A stretch of DNA of 64,000 bases from positions 558,001-622,000 of the forward strand of contig JAHLMK010000013.1 in NCBI GenBank assembly GCA_019915135.1, written 5' to 3'. Shown here in pieces: positions 11,408 through 21,473 of the stretch. Position 1 is the stretch's first letter. Every line of letters begins with the position of its first letter. The translations under genes were made by a program, and so were the position numbers. The notes beneath the pieces are model-generated. The model made no database searches and was not told where the DNA came from. It worked only from the letters and a program-made list of their open reading frames with translations. The DNA is from Strobilurus pachycystidiatus. Taxonomy: Eukaryota > Basidiomycota > Agaricomycetes > Agaricales > Physalacriaceae.

Positions 11408-12815
11408 ATGGCCGACCATCAAGGCAGAATTAGGTACTTTGCGGAGAAGACTCTCTTTGGATCGGATCCTATATCTACTGGAGCTTTCTCACCGACATCG
11501 AGATTTTTGGCCGTGATCAAAGGGCCTCGTGTATCAGTACATGCGATATCCGGTACTCGTTGCGACTTAGTCTATGTACAGGATAGTCCGAAATCCTGCG
11601 CGTCGGCAATCGCGTGGTATTCTAATGATATCCTCATAACTGGTTATGAGGACGGCAGTTTTGTCACTACCGTGATGAGCTTTTCCAAATCCAAGGCGCG
11701 TCGCGGGACACATAGTATGACCATGAACTGACTCAAATCCGTTAGGTTTATGGACATTCCGTTGGTCTACGGGCATCCGCTGATCGAGCGGTGGACGGAC
11801 TTCTTGTTGCTCCCAAGGGAGATATACTCTTGTTAGCGACGGCGGGAACCATTCAGAAATGGAGGAGGCAAGACGCCAGTCACCCTTGGATATCTCGTTT
11901 GGGAAGGTCTCAAGCTCCGCGGTGGGAGTACATCTGCGACGTCAAGATGCCCATCTCTGCGTCCCCGCTTGCCCTACGCTGGTCGAACAGCAACACGTAC
12001 GCGTTTCGTACGGTCTATGAGGACGGCATCATGTCAGTCGATCATAGTTACTTGTATCTAGGTTTTGACATGTTCTCCAGAGATTGGGACTTCGGAGGGG
12101 GTACCAAGCCGAAGAATGTCTTGGAAGCCGGGCGCACCGGTCAGATGTAAGTTTCTCTCGTAACCTTGCGATTCCGCCTGAACTTTTTCATGTAGTATGT
12201 GTATGTCTTCTGACGGGCAAAGATACATCTCGGCTGCTCTCGAACGGGGTGGCTATGTTTATACCTGCCATCACCTATTGGCCAATGTACAGACTCGCAT
12301 TACAATCCCGGTCTCTTTTGCTGGCGATCCTGTCGGAAGCGTCGCCTTTGTGCAGAACGACACACTGGTCCTTATCAGCAGCCACTACGATTGCCGCCTA
12401 CTGCTCTGGGATATCAAGGCCGACGACCTCATCATCCAGGAGATGGTCCACAAGAGCGATGCCATCGCTCCCAATCTGCTTTTGAAGATCACGCCAGTGA
12501 GTTCGCTCCCCAGGCTCACAGGTCGACATCCCAGCTCAATCCCACAGGATGACCACAATGCGGTCAATGGAAGAGCCTCATTCCTGACTGTGTATGGATC
12601 CGAGGGTAAGATTTGGGAGTCGGCTGCAGCTCCGCAAATAGCGCTTCAAGGTCGCAAAAGCATTGCACTTGCGCATTGGTTCATCATAATTGGGTACAGT
12701 GGGCCATCCATCTAGTTTTCGATTGATCTCAATCATTCCCACCAGGCTTGTTATACTGCTTGGTGGAATCGCGCTGAAAGATAGCGGAATCGAGAGATTC
12801 ATACGAGTGCATTGA
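11408..12815 (+). CDS. WD40-like beta-propeller protein with C-terminal membrane anchor
   Basis: Five exons: 11408-11671, 11746-12146, 12196-12496, 12548-12693 and 12746-12815. Introns are 74, 49, 51 and 52 bp, and the model gives 393 residues. The body contains WD40-like beta strands, best seen in SSHYDCRLLLWDIKADD and in repeated G..I.....GT...W patterns. Skipping the last intron would end the protein at 12715. Splicing it creates a hydrophobic helix near residues 361-378 (HWFIIIGLVILLGGIAL) followed by a short basic tail, the pattern of a tail anchor. The fourth intron (51 bp) is in frame, so retention would only insert 17 residues. Function is unknown; a membrane-tethered propeller is a plausible scaffold. 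Confidence 0.68.
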
Positions 12816-13303
12816 TTTTACGTCCCAGGCCTTCCCCACTATACAATGTCTATCTTACTTGGTGCCTGACATGTTGTAGATATATTATGATGAGATTTGC
12901 TTGCAGGTTTCTCTCATACAACCCCCCTGCGCGAAACCTGCGCCATATCCGTCGACTTGGGAATCCTGACTCGAATAACACATGCAGATACGGCCGATCA
13001 AAACCTCCGCCCAATTTTTGCATTCGCTGGCCGACTCTGACTTCTCCTGGGTCAGCCGCCCATTGATGGGACGCCGCAAGCTTTCTCATCTAGAACCGCA
13101 CGGCGCACGGTGCGCTCATGATCATGCTCACCCCAGACCGTGTGATTCTCCCCGTGCGCTGGGGATCAGTGGCTGCATCCCTTTGTGGTGGCACGGCACA
13201 TTCGTTTCAAAGGAGTTCACAAACAATGCAGCCTTTGCAGAAGTTTGGATTAAATAGCTGTTGGTGGTACGTGCTCGAAGTGCGGTCCTTTGCTCTTGAC
13301 TCT
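12816..13303. other. Intergenic, no supported gene
   Basis: This should contain the terminator of the propeller gene and the promoter of the F-box gene. I see no repeats or motifs worth naming. Confidence 0.45.
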
Positions 13304-14495
13304 ATGGCCCACTCTTTTGATCTCGACGACTTCGACCCAAAGAAACCACGTTCCTCGCGCTCCAAACAGCGCCCCGCAGCGTCACGCACCACCACTCGAC
13401 CGGCTCGTTTCCCCGATCATCTGTCGCTTGACATCATCCTCGAAGTGCGTTGATTGTCATGGCCATAGGATGGGTCGTACCAACATTCTGCAGTTGATCA
13501 AGTATCTCGACGCGCCGAACTTGGTGTCCCTTTGGCACGCCTCCCCGTTTTTCAGCGGCGCCATTGACTTGAGTCCATCGGGACAGACCTGGAAGCAGGC
13601 CATCGTCAACACCGACGGCCTTCCTTCTCCCATACCCAGCATGAGTCACAAGGACTACGCAATTATGCTATTCTCACCGACCTGCAAAGTACGTGGGCTG
13701 TTGAAGAGCTTCGAAGATTCTACGGCTGATTCACCATGTTGCTCTAGCGGTGTCAAAGGAAGACGGCTCGTGCTCAGGTCTTCTATAAGACTCACTTTTG
13801 CAAGAACTGTGAAGAGCGCTACGAAAAGTAAGTTCAAGATCCTGTTGATCGTTTGCAACTGATGAACAGCTTTGAAGATGGAATAATCTTACCCCATCCA
13901 CCGCGCTCGGCGCAATGGACGCAGCAGAGCACACGGCCACTATCGCCAGCTCGACTTGGTACCAGTCTTGGTGGGGCGCTCGCAGCAAAGCGGAAAATGC
14001 AACAAGACTTGCTCGGCGGAGGCAAAATGTCATCCAAAGGCAGCAAAATGCCGCGGCCCGCTTCACCTTGTCAGTGTCTTTACATTGTTGACAGTCCTCT
14101 AAACAATGTGCCAGCATACAACAGAGACTGTGCGACCTGGGCCTGGAAGACAAGCTGGCTCGTATTCCAGATTGGGTCTTCAGGAATCATCGATTGGTCA
14201 AGAGCGGTACCAGATTGACGACTCGAGGTACTTCTGGTGCTCTCCCTCGGCTTTCGCACTCGTCTCATGATTTACGATCCGCGACAGGCTGGGCTAAAAT
14301 TTCAGCGGAAATGATAGAGTTTATTAAACGGAAGGCGCACAAGTATCCGGAGATAGAAGTGACTATGGAGGTGCTATGTAGGCTTTTGTTCTCTTCTTCG
14401 CTTCTGGCCTATTCCTGAACCGGACTTAGCAGAACCAACCGCTCGCGGGCCGTCGGCTTATTTCGCGCGCCGCCGTGCGGCAGCTTGAGCACTGA
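13304..14495 (+). CDS. F-box protein with a CxxC-x15-CxxC motif (paralog of the gene at 21.5-22.5 kb)
   Basis: Seven exons: 13304-13444, 13494-13688, 13748-13827, 13878-14069, 14115-14227, 14288-14370 and 14430-14495. Lengths sum to 870 bases, or 289 residues. The N-terminus is Ser/Arg-rich. The F-box-like part covers about residues 36-75 (FPDHLSLDIILE, LIKYLDAPNLVSLW). Cysteines 111, 114, 130 and 133 form a CxxC-x15-CxxC motif that probably binds one zinc ion. A basic, Arg/Gln-rich helix follows, then IQQRLCDLGLEDKL. The minus-strand gene at 21474-22504 has the same order, the same Cys spacing and identical lengths for exons 2, 3 and 5 (195, 80 and 113 bases). It probably recruits a target to an SCF ligase; the target is unknown. 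Confidence 0.78.
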
Positions 14496-14799
14496 ACGTC
14501 TGCCTCCAATCATATTTCTTCTGTCCCTGTAGCCCTAAATTTTGTTTATATCTTGCGGAATACCTGTATACCTTTATTTTAATCAAGCCAGTTTCGCGTC
14601 TCTGTTCAGCGCTCAGCCATCGGCCGGAATTGAATTTCCAGTATTAGCGTCAGGACTTCCGAATACTTTGGGAGCTGCACCCGTATAGGACAGCCACTTT
14701 TGATACTTGCAGTCGACGCTTGCAATTCAATCACGATATAGGATAGCGAGGGCCTTCAGATCAGATGCGATGTATGTTGAAAGAAACATGATTATCATC
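14496..14799. other. Intergenic, no supported gene
   Basis: This separates the F-box gene from the truncated Spt5-like copy. I see nothing specific in it. Confidence 0.4.
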
Positions 14800-14960
14800 T
14801 AAGCTGTTGGACAGACCCCCGCGGCATACGGCGCGCGCCACACAATGAAATACGCACCCTCGTGGGATCCGTCCTCACCGTCGATAATCTCCTCCTCACC
14901 CTCCTCTCCATCCCGAGCCACTAGCGGCAGGAAGCGACCGACACCGGCGGGCATAAAGCA
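14800..14960 (-). pseudogene. Truncated inverted copy of the Spt5-like 5' coding end
   Basis: Read on the minus strand, this matches exon 2 of the Spt5-like gene: Met-Pro-Ala-Gly-Val, an acidic Glu run, then DGED.S.E, followed by the same GTGCGTA donor context. Similarity stops inside the following intron, and no downstream exon (NGN or KOW part) is present. It is therefore a partial duplicate of the 6.2-6.5 kb region in the opposite orientation, not an independent gene. Confidence 0.72.
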
Positions 14961-15104
14961 TTGGCCGGATTGACTGTTTTTTTTCTTCGAGTTGTCACAC
15001 AATTTATAGATATATATATGTAGCGGACGATATTCAATCATATCTAGAGATTATCATTGTGGTGCTATGTAGAGTCTATACTGATAACTTACCGTCGACA
15101 TGGG

Positions 15105-15400
15105 CGCGCCAGGCCCACCAGGACCAGATTGGTCGCGGTGGTTAGAAGCAAAATGGGAAAGATTAGTCAGCGTCGGGTGCCTTCACTTGAGGGAGCCGGC
15201 ATCAACTCACTAGTGTACCGGCAAGCTTGGTCCCGGTGCATCAGTGAGTTGATCGAGGGGTGCTCTAAGGCGGGCACCAAACAACTGCAAAGCTTTTCCC
15301 ATCTTGTCCGCACCCACCATGCATGCATCGGTGAAGTGGGCACTTTTGCACGAAGTTACGCGCTGTTCATCGACGTATCATACCTGATGCTTGGACCACG
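15105..15400. repeat. Second copy of the conserved Spt5-upstream block (inverted)
   Basis: This is the reverse-complement counterpart of 5890-6177. It keeps the same arrangement next to the truncated Spt5-like exon, including a GTAAGT donor after ATG (minus strand, near 15092-15100). Differences are scattered single bases around a nearly unchanged core. Confidence 0.7.
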
Positions 15401-15902
15401 CGCAGGACAGCTGAATTTACGAGACTATCTGAAGAGGACTCAAGCATTCTTCCCAAGAAGAAAGACATGTCGGTGCTCTGTACGGGTCTTTTCCTCTCTT
15501 CTTGTGCTCCAGGTACTTACGAGCGCATCAAATAATGATGAATGCACCAACGGAGGACCACACTTTCTCTCACGGAGGCGGAACAAAAAATCGTTCAATA
15601 TTCCCTGTGATGATCTCTCCTCGCGTAAAAGCTTCGGCCACATTCAATGGAAGGTTTGACATTTGTCGCTCACTCGAATTCGATGGCTGCCCAGCATCTC
15701 TCGTGAAATTGTCATGATCATGTACGACTTCGTCATATGGGTCTTCGCAAGCATGAAGGGCAAGGCTGCATACTCGCAGAGAGGGGTTGCTGGCCGGAGG
15801 AAGGCACGTCCGTTTCTCATCTCTATACGAACTTCGATGACGGGGACGCCTAGGTGATCGTGTACAGCAGCTCATCCGTCATGCAGGTTCCGTTCCCAAA
15901 AT
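15401..15902. other. No supported gene
   Basis: Open frames on both strands (for example minus 15570-15875) lack recognisable motifs. The first part may be decayed continuation of the duplicated block. Confidence 0.4.
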
Positions 15903-15987
15903 CGGGTGCCATGAAAATGGCGTCCGCGCGCCCCCTTGTCGTGGGTTTTGGGCTTAGCCTTCGGGTGACCAAGCAGTGCGTTAAAAC
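15903..15987. repeat. 85-bp dispersed repeat, copy 1 of 4
   Basis: This resembles 17118-17200 and the corresponding positions near 18623 and 20165. The shared core contains cgcgcccccttgtc and gggtgaccaagcag. It is the most diverged of the four and lies outside the tandem array. Substitutions show no codon-position bias that I can see on either strand. Confidence 0.75.
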
Positions 15988-16250
15988 GGGACTCTGGTGA
16001 GCGGGTGTCTTGGAAGGATGGAACACCGCTTGCTGTCTCAACGTGGGCTGTCAACTCTGTTCATAGAATAGAAAACTCATGATTCTACAGCTTACAAGAC
16101 AAGAAGCACAGCGCGATGGAAATAACTTAAGAGGAAAATCAAATAACACAAGCAGAGTAATACATATGGGCCGTCTGGATCGCAATGGTGGCGGCGATCA
16201 GCACTGATGGAAGCGGAAGAACGAGCATCTTTTCATCATCAACCACCACC

Positions 16251-16944
16251 ATGCCGCATTTTTATGTCGTCGGTAGGCGCTTTGATTGCTCGCAATCTCA
16301 ACACACTCACGCGCAATGCAGAGGCAATCTTGAAGGCGTGCTGGGACGCGAGGAGCAACGAGATCCTGTATCGCATCAAGTGGTGGCAGTACAGCGTGCG
16401 AGAGAACACGTACGTGCCGACTGAACCATACTTGGTTGACTGCACTGACTCTCATGTGTACGACAGATGGGAGCCAAAAGAATCCCTCGAATCAGGAGGG
16501 ACGGGATGGATGATTGATGAATGGTGGGATCGGGTCGAACAGGACGTCGGAGTGACGCGGCATAAGTTGTCTTCGGTTGGAACCGTTTGCGCCAAAGGCA
16601 AGCATGTCGGTGAGTTCAGATCTCAGTTATCACCCACCCAGCAACCAACTCATGGATATCGAGACGAACAAAAAGAACGTACGAGACTTTCGCAAGAACG
16701 ACTGGCTGCTGGGAAAACCGCGGCGCCGGCGGGACAAGGGGACGGGCTCGATAAAGATCAGGGCTGCTCTGAGGAAGGCTCACCCGGCGATCATGTGTGC
16801 GGAAGTATGTCTCCTTTGACGGATCTGACGGTTGGAGAGGGTGAGAATCAGCAAGTAGATGTGGGCTCATATGAGGAGGCTGGAGACGCAGCGCGTGCTG
16901 CTTATCTGTGCGGGAGCATGTCGCCCTTGTCAGACTTGGCCTAG
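16251..16944 (+). CDS. Small chromodomain protein
   Basis: Three exons: 16251-16272, 16322-16409 and 16467-16944, with introns of 49 and 57 bp. The model gives 195 residues; an in-frame ATG at 16185 would add 22. Splicing assembles a clear chromodomain at about residues 3-50: FYVVEAIL, then LYRIKWWQYS, then ENTWEPKESL, matching the aromatic cage and the W-x-P signature of the family. Without splicing the second motif is broken by 19 residues, which supports the 57-bp in-frame intron. The C-terminal half is Gln/Gly/Glu-rich and holds a repeated CGSMSPL(T/S)DL motif. Chromodomains usually read methylated histone H3. It may be host-encoded or derived from a chromovirus integrase; no other retroelement domain lies next to it. 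Confidence 0.75.
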
Positions 16945-17117
16945 CGATGGAGAACCGAATATGCGTACATACAAACAGAGTTGCACAGTAGGTTATTAGG
17001 TGATAAAATCTGAGAGGCGTGACTCCAAAAAGCAGATTCTGATTAAGAATGACGAGTAATAATATCTTTGCTAACAATCAAACCTACAAACGATTGCAAC
17101 AATCTCTTCTTGGAATT

Positions 17118-18620
17118 GGGTGTCATCAAAATGGCATCCACGCGCCCCCTTGTCATGGGTTCCGGGCCTAGCCTTTGGGTGACCAAGCAGCGCGTTAAAC
17201 AATCTAGATCGTATGCGCTTACACATTGCTGGTGAGACATAAATTCTACGCCACACATACTAGTTCGGATCTAATGTTCTATAGGCGACGATGGACGAAT
17301 CCCCGAGCCCTAGGCGACGACTATCGCCGTTGGGACGTATTGACGTAGATGAATTCGAGCTGTCGAGTCGTCAGCTTGTATAAGTTCACGCCACACAAGG
17401 CCGAGACTATTCAACGTCCCCCATGGCTCGCAGCATCGAGACAGCGCGTGTCGGCCAATGATGGGGACATTGGGCGCGTCATTCTCTCATAGCGATCCCA
17501 CATCGCGTCCACACCGCCCTCTAGAGGCACTTTAGTCGGGATCGGATGCTCGGGCCGGTACCCGAAGGAGGCCAAATCCGGCCATACTTAAACCCAATCC
17601 CGACGCTCTGAGCACCTTCTGCTCTCCTCAACAACCAACCATGCAGAGCATCGTCGCCACAGTACCAGCGCCGCCCGGTGGACTCCTCAGGCCACTTCCC
17701 GCCTTCCAGCACATCGACATCCAGCCTCACGGCGTTACTCATCCGGCACCGACGCCACAGCCCATCGCGCCCTTGGCTTTGCTGCGCCCGGCGGCGCACC
17801 CTAACTCGACCGCCCGCATTCTGGGCTTGATGCGCCATGAATTCGAGACGTCCGGCATCTGGCTGGGCTACGCCGCGCTGCGCGACGCGAGAAGGCGCTG
17901 CGGCCATGTATTCGGGGGACGGGCGCATATGTGGGTGATTATGTGAGTACTTCTCCTCCTTTCTTCGAGGTCTCGAAGCTGAGGGGGACGTGGAAGGCCG
18001 ACAGCTCTTCACGTCCATGGGACTGCGCTTCCGATCGCGCATCTTACCATCCGCCTTTATGACGCGGCGGGATGGTCGGTCGGCTGTGTAGAGTGGGGCG
18101 GGTTTGGTGTCGACGAGGCCGTATGCTTCGTCTACACGAAGAGACAGCGGCACCGGCAGAGGCAGTCTGTGAGGGGGTTAGCACCGGCGTCGAGGCCGGC
18201 GCCACTCGGGTTCGATCTTGACGATATACTGATGTCTCTCAGATGTTCGTATGGGCGAATTAGGTACCACCACGGTCACTGTATGATTACTTTTGGGTTT
18301 CGGGCGGTTGTATTTCTTGAGAATGGTCTGTATACATTGTTTCAGCAGCAGTATTCCGTCTTAGGTTGAACATCAATTAGGCTCGGTGGTCAGATCTTCA
18401 GCATAACGACATCTTCCAAGCACACCCGGACTTGTAACAAATTCAAGGTATGTAGTTTGAACGCTCTACCATCATTTGACTTACATATTCAGTTCAGATA
18501 GAACTCTGCAATCGTAGTTTTGCCTGTACATCTTCATTGTAGCTGTCAGCTCACGTCTTTTTCACAGGACACTTGTATTCAAGACCCCACGGTTGCCCGC
18601 TCCATCATCCATGACTCCCT
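17118..18620 (+). repeat. Tandem segmental duplication, unit A
   Basis: A 1,503-bp unit that is nearly identical to unit B (18621-20162). It starts with the 85-bp dispersed repeat, then about 440 bp of upstream sequence, then the unrecognised gene. It differs from unit B mainly by a 39-bp deletion near 18201 and scattered substitutions. Confidence 0.85.
17641..18369 (+). CDS. Unrecognised tandem gene, copy A (altered C-terminus)
   Basis: Exons 17641-17942 and 17997-18369 give 224 residues. The plus frame is supported by comparison with copy C, where most differences are conservative: GIWLG.AAL.DARRRC, FGGRA..WV, AGWSVG..EWGGF. Pro/Ala-rich N-terminus, no signal peptide or membrane segment. 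A 39-bp deletion relative to copy B removes the last codons of exon 2 together with the GTGAGT donor. The frame then runs on through the former intron to a TGA at 18369, giving a different and longer C-terminus. A long minus-strand frame (17521-18153) overlaps but shows no such conservation. Function unknown. Confidence 0.6.
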
Positions 18621-20162
18621 GGAATTGGGTGCCGATGCATCCGCGCGCCCCCTTGTCGTGGGTTCCAGGCTTAGCCTTTGGGTGACCAAGCAGCGCGTTA
18701 AACAATCTAGATCGTATGCGCATACACAGTCCTGGTAAGACATAAATTCTACGCCACACATACCAGTGCGGATTTAATGTTCTATAGGCGACGATGGACG
18801 AATCCCCGAGCCCTAGGCGACGACTATCGCCGTTGGGACGCTTTGACGTCGATGAATTCGAGCTGTCGAGTCGTCAGCTTGTATAAGTTCACGCCACACA
18901 AGGCCGAGACTATTCAACGTCCCCCATGGCTCGCAGCATCGAGACAGCGCGTGTTGGCCAATGATGGGGACATTGGGCGCGTCATCCTCTCATAGCGAGC
19001 CCACATCGCGTCCACACCGCCCTCTAGAGGCACTTTAGTCGGGATCGGATGCCCGGGCCGGTACCCGAAGGAGGCCAAATCCGGCCATACTTAAACCCAA
19101 TCCCGACGCTCTGAGCACCTTCTGCTCTCCTCAACAACCAACCATGCAGAGCATCGTCGCCACAGTACCAGCGCCGCCCGGTGGACTCCTCAGGCCACTT
19201 CCCGCCTTCCAGCACATCGACATCCAGCCTCACGGCGTTACTCATCCGGCACCGACGCCACAGCCCATCGCGCCCTTGGCTTTGCTGCGCCCGGCGGCGC
19301 ACCCTAACTCGACCGCCCGCATTCTGGGCTTGATGCGCCATGAATTCGAGACGTCCGGCATCTGGCTGGGCTACGCCGCGCTGCGCGACGCGAGAAGGCG
19401 CTGCGGCCATGTATTCGGGGGACGGGCGCATATGTGGGTGATTATGTGAGTACTTCTCCTCCTTTCTTCGAGGTCTCGAAGCTGAGGGGGACGTGGAAGG
19501 CCGACAGCTCTTCACGTCCATGGGACTGCGCTTCCGATCGCGCATCTTACCATCCGCCTTTATGACGCGGCGGGATGGTCGGTCGGCTGTGTAGAGTGGG
19601 GCGGGTTTGGTGTCGACGAGGCCGTATGCTTCGTCTACACGAAGAGACAGCGGCACCGGCAGAGGCAGTCTGTGAGGGGGTTAGCACCGGCGTCGAGGCC
19701 GGCGGCGCTGTGGGCGGATCCGACGGGGATGATTGAGGTGAGTCCACTCGGGTTCGATCTTGACGATATACTGATGTCTCTCAGATGTTCGTATGGGCGA
19801 ATTAGGTACCACCACGGTCACTGTATGATTACTTTTGGGTTTCGGGCGGTTGTATTTCTTGAGAATGGTCTGTATACATTGTTTCAGCAGCAGTATTCCG
19901 TCTTAGGTTGAACATCAATTAGGCTCGGTGGTCAGATCTTCAGCATAACGACATCTTCCAAGCACACCCGGACTTGTAACAAATTCAAGGTATGTAGTTT
20001 GAACGCTCTACCATCATTTGACTTACATATTCAGTTCAGATAGAACTCTGCAATCGTAGTTTTGCCTGTACATCTTCATTGTAGCTGTCAGCTCACGTCT
20101 TTTTCACAGGACACTTGTATTCAAGACCCCACGGTTGCCCGCTCCATCATCCATGACTCCCT
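18621..20162 (+). repeat. Tandem segmental duplication, unit B
   Basis: A 1,542-bp unit, nearly identical to unit A but with the 39 bp around 19702-19740 intact. It carries its own copy of the 85-bp repeat at its start. Confidence 0.85.
19144..19805 (+). CDS. Unrecognised tandem gene, copy B (intact reference copy)
   Basis: Exons 19144-19445, 19500-19737 and 19785-19805 give 186 residues. The third exon is only seven codons and ends in MFVWAN. Domain content is the same as copy A: a Pro-rich first 60 residues, then GIWLGYAAL and DARRRC, then after the first intron an AGWSVGCVEWGGF segment and a Gln/Arg-rich stretch. Upstream sequence is shared almost base for base with copies A and C, so all three probably share regulation. 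I do not recognise a known family. Confidence 0.62.
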
Positions 20163-20735
20163 GGAATTGGGTGCCGATGCATCCGCGCGCCCCCTTGTCG
20201 TGGGTTCCAGGCTTAGCCTTTGGGTGACCAAGCAGCGCGTTAAACAATCTAGATCGTATGCGCATACACAGTCCTGGTAAGACATAAATTCTACGCCACA
20301 CATACCAGTGCAGATTTAATGTTCTATAGGCGACGATGGACGAATCCCCGAGCCCTAGGCGACGACTATCGCCGTTGGGACGCTTTGACGTCGATGAATT
20401 CGAGCTGTCGAGTCGTCAGCTTGTATAAGTTCACGCCACACAAGGCCGAGACTATTCAACGTCCCCCATGGCTCGCAGCATCGAGACAGCGCGTGTTGGC
20501 CAATGATGGGGACATTGGGCGCGTCATCCTCTCATAGCGAGCCCACATCGCGTCCACACCGCCCTCTAGAGGCACTTTAGTCGGGATCGGATGCCCGGGC
20601 CGGTACCCGAAGGAGGCCAAATCCGGCCATACTTAAACCCAATCCCGACGCTCTGAGCACCTTCTGCTCTCCTCAACAACCAACCATGCAGAGCATCGTC
20701 GCCACAGTACCAGCGCCGCCCGGTGGACTCCTCGA
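20163..20735 (+). repeat. Tandem segmental duplication, unit C (identity ends inside the gene)
   Basis: The 85-bp repeat, the upstream region and the first 16 codons are almost identical to units A and B. Identity then drops abruptly at about 20735 within the coding sequence. This is the mark of a recombination or gene-conversion endpoint. Confidence 0.75.
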
Positions 20736-21216
20736 CACGATGCCCGCCGTCGCACCCATCACCATTTGGCCATCGGGAGTCCAGATCCCACCCGCCACGC
20801 CGGTTAACGTCGCGCCCGAAGCTCTAATGCTGGAGGCGGACCATCCGAACGCGACTGCCGCCACGCTGGCCCAGATGCGTACCGACTTCAAGGCGACGGG
20901 GATCTGGCTCGGGCACGCCGCCCTGAACGACGCGAGGCGGCGCTGCGCGCAATTCTTCGGGGGACGGGCGCGGTACTGGGTTCTCGCGTGAGTTTTCAAC
21001 CTTTCTCTCTGTGTTTGAAGACTTACTGTGATGTGGAGGCCGACCGGACTTCACACCCACGGTCGCGTACTCCCCATCGAGCACGTCACCATTCGTATCT
21101 ACGACGACGCGGGGTGGTCGGTCGGCACCGTGGAGTGGGGCGGGTTTGAGGAAGACTTTGCATTGTGTAGCCTTTCACTGATAAGTCACACTAGACAGGC
21201 CTTACGGCGTGTATAG
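20686..21216 (+). CDS. Unrecognised tandem gene, copy C (diverged)
   Basis: Exons 20686-20987 and 21039-21216 give 159 residues. The first exon has the same length (302 bases) as in copies A and B and the same GTGAGT donor phase. After residue 16 the protein is only about half identical, but it keeps HPN.TA, GIWLG.AAL, DARRRC, FGGRA, LPI.H.TIR and AGWSVG.VEWGGF. The end differs (stop at 21216), and the third exon of copy B has no counterpart that I see. It is an older paralog whose 5' part has been homogenised with the other two. Confidence 0.58.
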
Positions 21217-21473
21217 TCGTATCGTTCCATCTCTTCGGACTTTCCCATGGCCCCTCCGCCAGATGAGACTCTTGAACAGCGGCTGGCAAGGGAAGCAGAA
21301 CGTTCTCCTCAGTCAGGCTCCGTCACTTCTGTATCGTTCCATCTCTTCGGACTTTCACTGACATGTACTGTATAGGTGGTCCGTACTCGAGTACGAGAGG
21401 GATCGTTTGGCGGTAAAACAGTTTGGGTAACTATGGCATACCACTACTCAAGGAAACATGACTACAGCTAATG
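21217..21473. other. Intergenic with a short direct repeat
   Basis: A word of about 24 bp (tatcgttccatctcttcgga plus cttt) occurs near 21223 and again near 21331. A short frame starting at 21246 could be a lost exon of copy C. No gene is supported. Confidence 0.5.

Noticed and set aside
17521..18153. A 210-codon minus-strand frame overlapping the tandem gene (also at 19024-19656)
   Set aside because: Comparison with copy C shows conservation in the plus-strand frame (GIWLG, DARRRC, AGWSVG) and not in this one. It is a GC-rich antisense shadow.
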